A stretch of 64,000 bases of DNA, taken from NCBI GenBank assembly GCA_050185195.1, contig JBFWZQ010000008.1:1-64000 (forward strand), in the 5' to 3' direction. Shown in pieces: positions 60,021 through 64,000 of this stretch (its first letter is position 1; the number at the start of each line of letters is the position of its first letter). The DNA comes from CADEFQ01 sp050185195 (GTDB lineage: Bacteria; Pseudomonadota; Gammaproteobacteria; Steroidobacterales; Steroidobacteraceae). The position numbers and the translations under genes are program-made. Under the pieces are notes generated by a model. It worked only from the letters and a program-made list of their open reading frames with translations. It had not been told where the DNA came from and searched no databases.

Positions 60021-61469
60021 TTGACTTCCCCTGCCGCGCCCGTGGACTTCCCGGCGCCCCTCGCCCGCGTCGTGCCCCGCGATCAGCACACCGTTTCCCG
60101 GTCGCAGATATCCCCCAACGCCCTGCGCGTCCTCTATCGCCTCAAGGACGCCGGTTACCAGGGTTTCCTCGTGGGCGGCTGCGTGCGCGACCTGCTGATC
60201 GGGCTGACGCCGAAGGATTTCGACGTCGCCACCAATGCCCTGCCGGAGGAGGTCAAGCGGCTCTTTCGCAATTGCCGCCTGATCGGCCGGCGGTTTCGCC
60301 TCGCACACGTGTTCTTCGGTTCCGAGATCATCGAGGTCGCGACTTTTCGCGCGGCGAGCGCGCCGGCGCAGGCCGACGAGCCGCTGGCGGATCTCGATCC
60401 CGAGGAAGGCGACGGCCCCGAGATCAGCGAGCCCGACGAATTCGACGCCGACGTGGCCGATACCCAGGGCGAGGACTCGCACGTGCTCGACGAGCATGGC
60501 CGGATCCTGCGCGACAACGCGTATGGCACGATCGACGACGACGTCTGGCGGCGCGATTTCACCGCCAACGCCCTCTACTACAACATCGCCGATTTCTCGA
60601 TCTGGGACTACGTCGGCGGGCTCGAAGACGTGCTCGCGCGGCGCCTGCGCGTGATCGGCGATCCGGAGACGCGCTTTCGCGAGGACCCGGTGCGCATGCT
60701 GCGTGCCGCGCGTTTTGCCGCCAAGCTCGACTTCCGGATCGATCCGGCGGTCGAGGCAGCGATCCACCAGTGTTCCGGCCTGCTTGCGGCCGCCCCGCCG
60801 GCGCGTCTCTTTGACGAGACGCTCAAGCTTTTCCTGGCGGGCCACGGCGCGAAGAGTTTCGCCAGCCTGCGCCGCCTCGGGCTCCTCGAAGTCCTGCTGC
60901 CCACGGTCGCGGGGTATCTCGCGCGACACCCGGACAGCCTCGTCGAGCCACTGCTCATCCGCGGGCTCGAAAGCACCGACGCGCGCGTACGCGACGGCAA
61001 GTCGGTGACGCCCACCTACCTGTTCGCGCTGCTGCTCTACGGCCCGATCGCACAGGCGATCGAGGCGTTGCCGCCGAACCGCTGGCATGAAGCCGGCGCG
61101 ATCCTCGACGCCTGCGACGTGGCGGTACGCAACCTCTCCGCGCGCGTGGCGCTGCCGCGGCGTTTCTCGCTCGGCGTGCGGGAAATGTTCGCCCTGCAGC
61201 CCCGGCTCGAGCAGCCGCGCGGACGCCGGGCGCTGCGCCTCCTCGAGCACCCGCGCTTCCGGGCGGCCTACGACCTGTTGCTGCTGCGTGCCGAACTCGG
61301 GCTCGCGTCGCCCGAAATGGCGGCCTGGTGGACGCAGCTGCAGGCGGCTGCGCCGGATGAGCGCGGCGACATGGCCGATCGGCTGTCGGGCGGCGGCGCA
61401 CGCACCGGCGGCGCGCAACGGGGGCCTCGGCGGCGGCGGCGGCGCGGTGGCGCCAAGCCCGCTGCATGA
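60021..61469 (+). CDS. pcnB: Poly(A) polymerase I
   Basis: This 482-residue member of the nucleotidyltransferase class II family polyadenylates RNAs to trigger decay. The catalytic signature GFLVGGCVRDLLIGLTPKDFDVATNA lies near residue 50. RRFRLAHVFFGSEIIEVATFR, RRDFTANALYYNI and EDPVRMLRAARFAAKLDF follow. The C-terminus is strongly basic (RGPRRRRRRGG), as in E. coli. Between the catalytic core strands, residues about 115-155 form an acidic insertion rich in D and E. The start is TTG at 60021; GTG at 60042 is possible. folK begins 1 bp after the stop. Confidence 0.93.
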   Translation: MTSPAAPVDFPAPLARVVPRDQHTVSRSQISPNALRVLYRLKDAGYQGFLVGGCVRDLLIGLTPKDFDVATNALPEEVKRLFRNCRLIGRRFRLAHVFFGSEIIEVATFRAASAPAQADEPLADLDPEEGDGPEISEPDEFDADVADTQGEDSHVLDEHGRILRDNAYGTIDDDVWRRDFTANALYYNIADFSIWDYVGGLEDVLARRLRVIGDPETRFREDPVRMLRAARFAAKLDFRIDPAVEAAIHQCSGLLAAAPPARLFDETLKLFLAGHGAKSFASLRRLGLLEVLLPTVAGYLARHPDSLVEPLLIRGLESTDARVRDGKSVTPTYLFALLLYGPIAQAIEALPPNRWHEAGAILDACDVAVRNLSARVALPRRFSLGVREMFALQPRLEQPRGRRALRLLEHPRFRAAYDLLLLRAELGLASPEMAAWWTQLQAAAPDERGDMADRLSGGGARTGGAQRGPRRRRRRGGAKPAA

Positions 61470-61470
61470 C

Positions 61471-61962
61471 ATGACGCACTGGCGACCCGCGTATGTCGGC
61501 GTGGGCGGCAACCTCGGCGATTCGAGGGCGCTCGTGATCGCCGCCATCGACCGGATCGGGGCCCTGCCGTCGACGAGCCATCTGTTGCGCGCGCCGCTCT
61601 ATCGCACGCCGCCCTTCGGCCCGGTGGTGCAGCCCGACTTCGTGAACAGCGCCGTGGGCTTTCTCACGCAACTCGATGCGCACGCGTTGCTCGCCGAGCT
61701 GCATGCCATCGAGCGCGCGCTCGGTCGCGAGCCGGCGCGCGAACGCTGGGGACCGCGCGCCATCGACCTCGACCTGCTCGTGCTCGGCAGCGAACGCCTG
61801 GCCGACGAGACGCTGGTCCTGCCGCACCCGGGCATCGCGGAGCGCGGCTTCGTGCTGCTGCCACTGGCCGATGTCGCGCCCGGGTTGTACGTGCCCGGCG
61901 CGGGTCTCGTCGCGGAGTTGCGCAGGCGGGTCCCCACCGACGGCATCGAGCGGCTGGCATGA
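61471..61962 (+). CDS. folK: 6-hydroxymethyl-dihydropterin pyrophosphokinase
   Basis: This 163-residue enzyme (HPPK) activates the pterin for dihydropteroate synthase in folate synthesis. It shows the family motifs YVGVGGNLGDSRALV at the start, YRTPPFGPVVQPDFVNSAV and the substrate loop RERWGPRAIDLDLLVLG. It starts 1 bp after pcnB and overlaps the kinase gene by 4 bp, so pcnB-folK is a coupled pair as in E. coli. Confidence 0.96.
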   Translation: MTHWRPAYVGVGGNLGDSRALVIAAIDRIGALPSTSHLLRAPLYRTPPFGPVVQPDFVNSAVGFLTQLDAHALLAELHAIERALGREPARERWGPRAIDLDLLVLGSERLADETLVLPHPGIAERGFVLLPLADVAPGLYVPGAGLVAELRRRVPTDGIERLA

Positions 61963-62615
61963 CGGCCGCGGCGCCACCACGGCACATTGTCATCGAAGGC
62001 CCGATCGGCGTCGGCAAGACCAGCCTTGCGCGTCGCCTCGCGGAACGGACGGACGCCACGCTCGTGCTCGAGCGGGCCGACGAAAATCCCTTCCTCGAGC
62101 GCTTCTACCGCAATCCGCGCGCGGGTGCGCTGCCCGCCCAGCTCCATTTCCTCTTCCAGCGCGCCCAGCAGCAGGCGGCGTTGAACCAGCAGGACCTGTT
62201 TTCCACGGTGCGCGTCGCGGACTACCTGATGGAAAAGGACCGGCTCTTCGCGCAGCTCACGCTCGATCCGGCGGAGTTCGGGCTCTACGAGCAGATCCAC
62301 GCGCGCCTCGCGATCGATGCGCCGAAGCCCGATCTCGTGATCTACCTGCAGGCGCCGGTCGACGTGCTGCTCGAGCGCATCGCGAAGCGGCGCATCGCGC
62401 ACGAGCAGCAGATCGAGCGCGCCTACCTCGAGCGGCTGAACGAGGCGTATGCGCGCTTCTTCCATGCCTATGCCGGGGCGCCACTCCTGATCGTCAATGC
62501 CGCGGCGATCGACCCGGTGTTCAGCACCGCGGACTTCGAGGAGCTCTACGCGGCGGTCCAGCGCACCCGCAAGGGGCGCCACTATTTCAATCCGATGCGC
62601 CACGAGGCGATTTGA
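61959..62615 (+). CDS. Deoxynucleoside kinase
   Basis: This 218-residue kinase of the deoxyadenosine/deoxyguanosine kinase family salvages deoxynucleosides. The P-loop is IEGPIGVGKTSLARRLAE near residue 14. ERADENPFLERFYRNP carries the catalytic glutamate. DRLFAQLTLDPAEFGLYEQIH and the lid RRIAHEQQIERAYLERLNEAY follow. The precise base specificity cannot be read. The ATG overlaps the folK stop (ATGA). panB begins 15 bp later. Confidence 0.9.
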   Translation: MTAAAPPRHIVIEGPIGVGKTSLARRLAERTDATLVLERADENPFLERFYRNPRAGALPAQLHFLFQRAQQQAALNQQDLFSTVRVADYLMEKDRLFAQLTLDPAEFGLYEQIHARLAIDAPKPDLVIYLQAPVDVLLERIAKRRIAHEQQIERAYLERLNEAYARFFHAYAGAPLLIVNAAAIDPVFSTADFEELYAAVQRTRKGRHYFNPMRHEAI

Positions 62616-62630
62616 GGCACACTTTTCCGC

Positions 62631-63461
62631 ATGTACACGCAACTCGAACTGCGCGATTCGGCCCGCCCGCCGGTCTCGCTCGCGACGCTCGACCGGATGA
62701 AGGCGCAGCACGAAAAGATCGCCTGCCTCACCTGCTACGACGCGAGCTTTGCGGTGCTGCTCGACGCGGCCGACGTCGACGTGGTCCTGGTCGGCGATTC
62801 GCTCGGCATGGTGATCCAGGGGCACGACACCACCGTGCCCGTGACCATGGACGACATGGTGTACCACTGCCGGGCGGTGGCGCGCGGGCTGCACCGGCCA
62901 TTCCTGATCGGCGACCTGCCGTTCATGAGCTATCCATCGAAGGAGCGGGCGCTCGAGAATTCCGTGCGGCTGATGCAGGAGGGCGGCGCGGAGATGATCA
63001 AGCTCGAGAGCGGCGCTGGCCAGATCGAGATCGTCGAATTCCTCGCGGGCCACGACATCGCCGTGTGCGCGCATCTCGGCCTGAAGCCGCAGTCGGTGCA
63101 CAAGACGGGCGGGTTTCGGGTGCAGGGGCGGGGCGACGACGCCGCGCGGCGCATGCTCGACAATGCGAAGGCGCTCGAGGCGGCCGGCGCCGACATCGTG
63201 CTGCTCGAGTGCATCCCGAACGAACTGGGCGCGCAGATCACGGCCGAGCTCACCGTGCCGGTGATCGGCATCGGCGCGGGCCCGGCCACCGACGGCCAGA
63301 TCCTCGTGCTCTACGACATCCTCGACATCACGAGCGGCAGGAAGCCACGCTTCGTGAAGAATTTCATGGAGGGCGCGGCCAACAACCTCGACGCGGTGGG
63401 CCGCTTCGTGCGCGCTGTCAAGGACGGCAGCTACCCGGGCCCCGAGCACGGCTTCACCTGA
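62631..63461 (+). CDS. panB: 3-methyl-2-oxobutanoate hydroxymethyltransferase
   Basis: This 276-residue enzyme makes ketopantoate from 2-oxoisovalerate and methylene-THF, the first step of pantothenate synthesis. LTCYDASFAVLLDAADVDVVLVGDSLGMVIQGHDTTVPV contains the metal-binding aspartates. LLECIPNELG has the catalytic glutamate, and IGIGAGPATDGQILV is typical. Length matches the family. Its substrate is also a bkd substrate, linking the two pathways through the same keto acid. panC follows after 7 bp. Confidence 0.97.
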   Translation: MYTQLELRDSARPPVSLATLDRMKAQHEKIACLTCYDASFAVLLDAADVDVVLVGDSLGMVIQGHDTTVPVTMDDMVYHCRAVARGLHRPFLIGDLPFMSYPSKERALENSVRLMQEGGAEMIKLESGAGQIEIVEFLAGHDIAVCAHLGLKPQSVHKTGGFRVQGRGDDAARRMLDNAKALEAAGADIVLLECIPNELGAQITAELTVPVIGIGAGPATDGQILVLYDILDITSGRKPRFVKNFMEGAANNLDAVGRFVRAVKDGSYPGPEHGFT

Positions 63462-63468
63462 GGCGCAC

Positions 63469-64000
63469 GTGCAGACCGTCACGTCGATCGCGGACGTGCG
63501 CGCATGTGTCCGCGCGTGGAAGCAGGAGGGCGCGCGGGTCGCCTTCGTGCCCACCATGGGCAACCTGCACGCCGGCCACATCAGCCTGATCGAGCTCGCG
63601 CGCCGCCACGGCGAACGTTTCGTCGCGAGCATCTTCGTCAATCCGATGCAGTTCGGCCCGAACGAGGATTTCGCCCACTATCCGCGCACGCCCGCGCCGG
63701 ATGCGCAGATGCTCGCGGCGGCGGGCTGCGACCTGATGTTCATGCCCGACGTCGGCGAGATGTACGGCGCAGGGGCCACCGCACCCACGCGGGTGGACGT
63801 GCCGGGCATTTCGACGACCCTGTGCGGCGAGTTCCGCCCCGGGCATTTCGAGGGCGTCGCCACGGTGGTCGCCAAGCTTTTCAACATCGTGCAGCCGGAC
63901 GTCGCGGTCTTCGGCGAAAAGGACTTCCAGCAACTCGTCGTGATCCGGCGCATGACAGCGGACCTGTGCTTCCCGATCGCGATCGTGGGAGCGCCGACGG
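63469..64000 (+). CDS. panC: Pantothenate synthetase (truncated by window end)
   Basis: The first 177 codons of PanC, which joins pantoate and beta-alanine using ATP, are visible. The nucleotide-binding motif VPTMGNLHAGHISLI lies near residue 27. SIFVNPMQFGPNEDFAHYPRT, CGEFRPGHFEGVATVVAKLFNIVQPDVAVFGEKDFQQL and the beginning of the C-terminal half follow. The start is GTG, 7 bp after panB. The remainder lies beyond base 64000. Confidence 0.95.
   Translation, partial: MQTVTSIADVRACVRAWKQEGARVAFVPTMGNLHAGHISLIELARRHGERFVASIFVNPMQFGPNEDFAHYPRTPAPDAQMLAAAGCDLMFMPDVGEMYGAGATAPTRVDVPGISTTLCGEFRPGHFEGVATVVAKLFNIVQPDVAVFGEKDFQQLVVIRRMTADLCFPIAIVGAPT

Noticed and set aside
62618..62623. Leaderless promoter (CACACT) before panB
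   Set aside because: It matches only 3 of 6 consensus bases, and panB is well placed to be translated from the upstream operon mRNA.

Overview
This window is high-GC chromosomal DNA from a Gram-negative bacterium, most likely a gammaproteobacterium in or near the Xanthomonadales / Steroidobacterales / Nevskiales part of the tree. The reasons are an 887-residue homodimeric AceE, an E3 fused to a lipoyl domain, LptF/LptG, Hda, HolC, a DUF2066 gene divergent from purM, an Lrp-type regulator divergent from a bkd operon, and a pcnB-folK-panBC order. No phage, transposase, CRISPR, plasmid or resistance genes are visible. Nearly everything is housekeeping, tightly packed, with many ATGA/GTGA stop-start overlaps.

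Layout. 1-291: intergenic, holding copy 1 of a large palindromic repeat. 292-3.5 kb (minus): M17 peptidase, pyrC, rnt. 3.7-9.5 kb (plus): the pyruvate dehydrogenase operon aceE-aceF-lpdA. 9.5-12.6 kb (minus): metG-rsxB-nth. 12.7-17.5 kb (minus): two PilT-family ATPases next to a HEAT-repeat Ser/Thr kinase. 17.7-19.4 kb (plus): apbC-dcd. 19.4-21.8 kb (minus): purM-purN-DUF3108. 21.8-24.0 kb (plus): DUF2066, a CDP-alcohol phosphatidyltransferase, hda. 24.0-24.4 kb: intergenic, with repeat copy 2. 24.4-27.7 kb: an unknown zinc-ribbon membrane protein, wrbA, acylphosphatase, lytic transglycosylase. 27.8-31.5 kb: proS, then pssA, a family-4-like uracil-DNA glycosylase and rimI. 31.5-36.6 kb: bkdR divergent from bkdA1-bkdA2-bkdB and a branched-chain aminotransferase. 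36.6-42.7 kb: a sulfatase-fold membrane enzyme, prfC, a stand-alone Lrp sensor domain, a small putative lipoprotein and a UMF1-type MFS permease. 42.6-52.1 kb (minus): pepA-holC-valS-moxR-DUF58-tgpA-mtfA. 52.2-54.4 kb (plus): lptF-lptG. 54.4-59.0 kb (minus): an ABC-2 ATPase, permease, GldG-like protein and DUF4340 protein. 59.1-60.0 kb: a hypothetical gene and tRNA-Glu(CTC). 60.0-64.0 kb (plus): pcnB-folK-deoxynucleoside kinase-panB-panC, with panC cut by the window edge.

How the genes work together. PDH and the branched-chain keto-acid dehydrogenase are parallel lipoate-dependent complexes; the bkd operon has no E3 of its own, so the lipoyl-E3 from the PDH operon is a candidate shared partner. 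The DUF58/MoxR/transglutaminase/MtfA block, the LptFG block and the GldG ABC block all point to envelope functions. The kinase and the two PilT ATPases look like a pilus-retraction module.

The most unusual signal is non-coding. Two roughly 190-bp elements (74-269, and 24067-24255 in opposite orientation) share an interior that is about three-quarters identical, and each is closed by a perfect 25-29 bp stem. The stem sequence differs between copies but every difference is compensated. Copy 2 is flanked on both sides by inverted tandem arrays of a GGGCNRC heptamer, and the same heptamer occurs between metG and pilT and inside the DUF58 coding sequence. A second theme is that at least six genes have a -10-like hexamer ending only 6-8 nt before the start codon, the spacing expected of leaderless mRNAs; several of these -10 boxes are symmetric and shared by divergent gene pairs.
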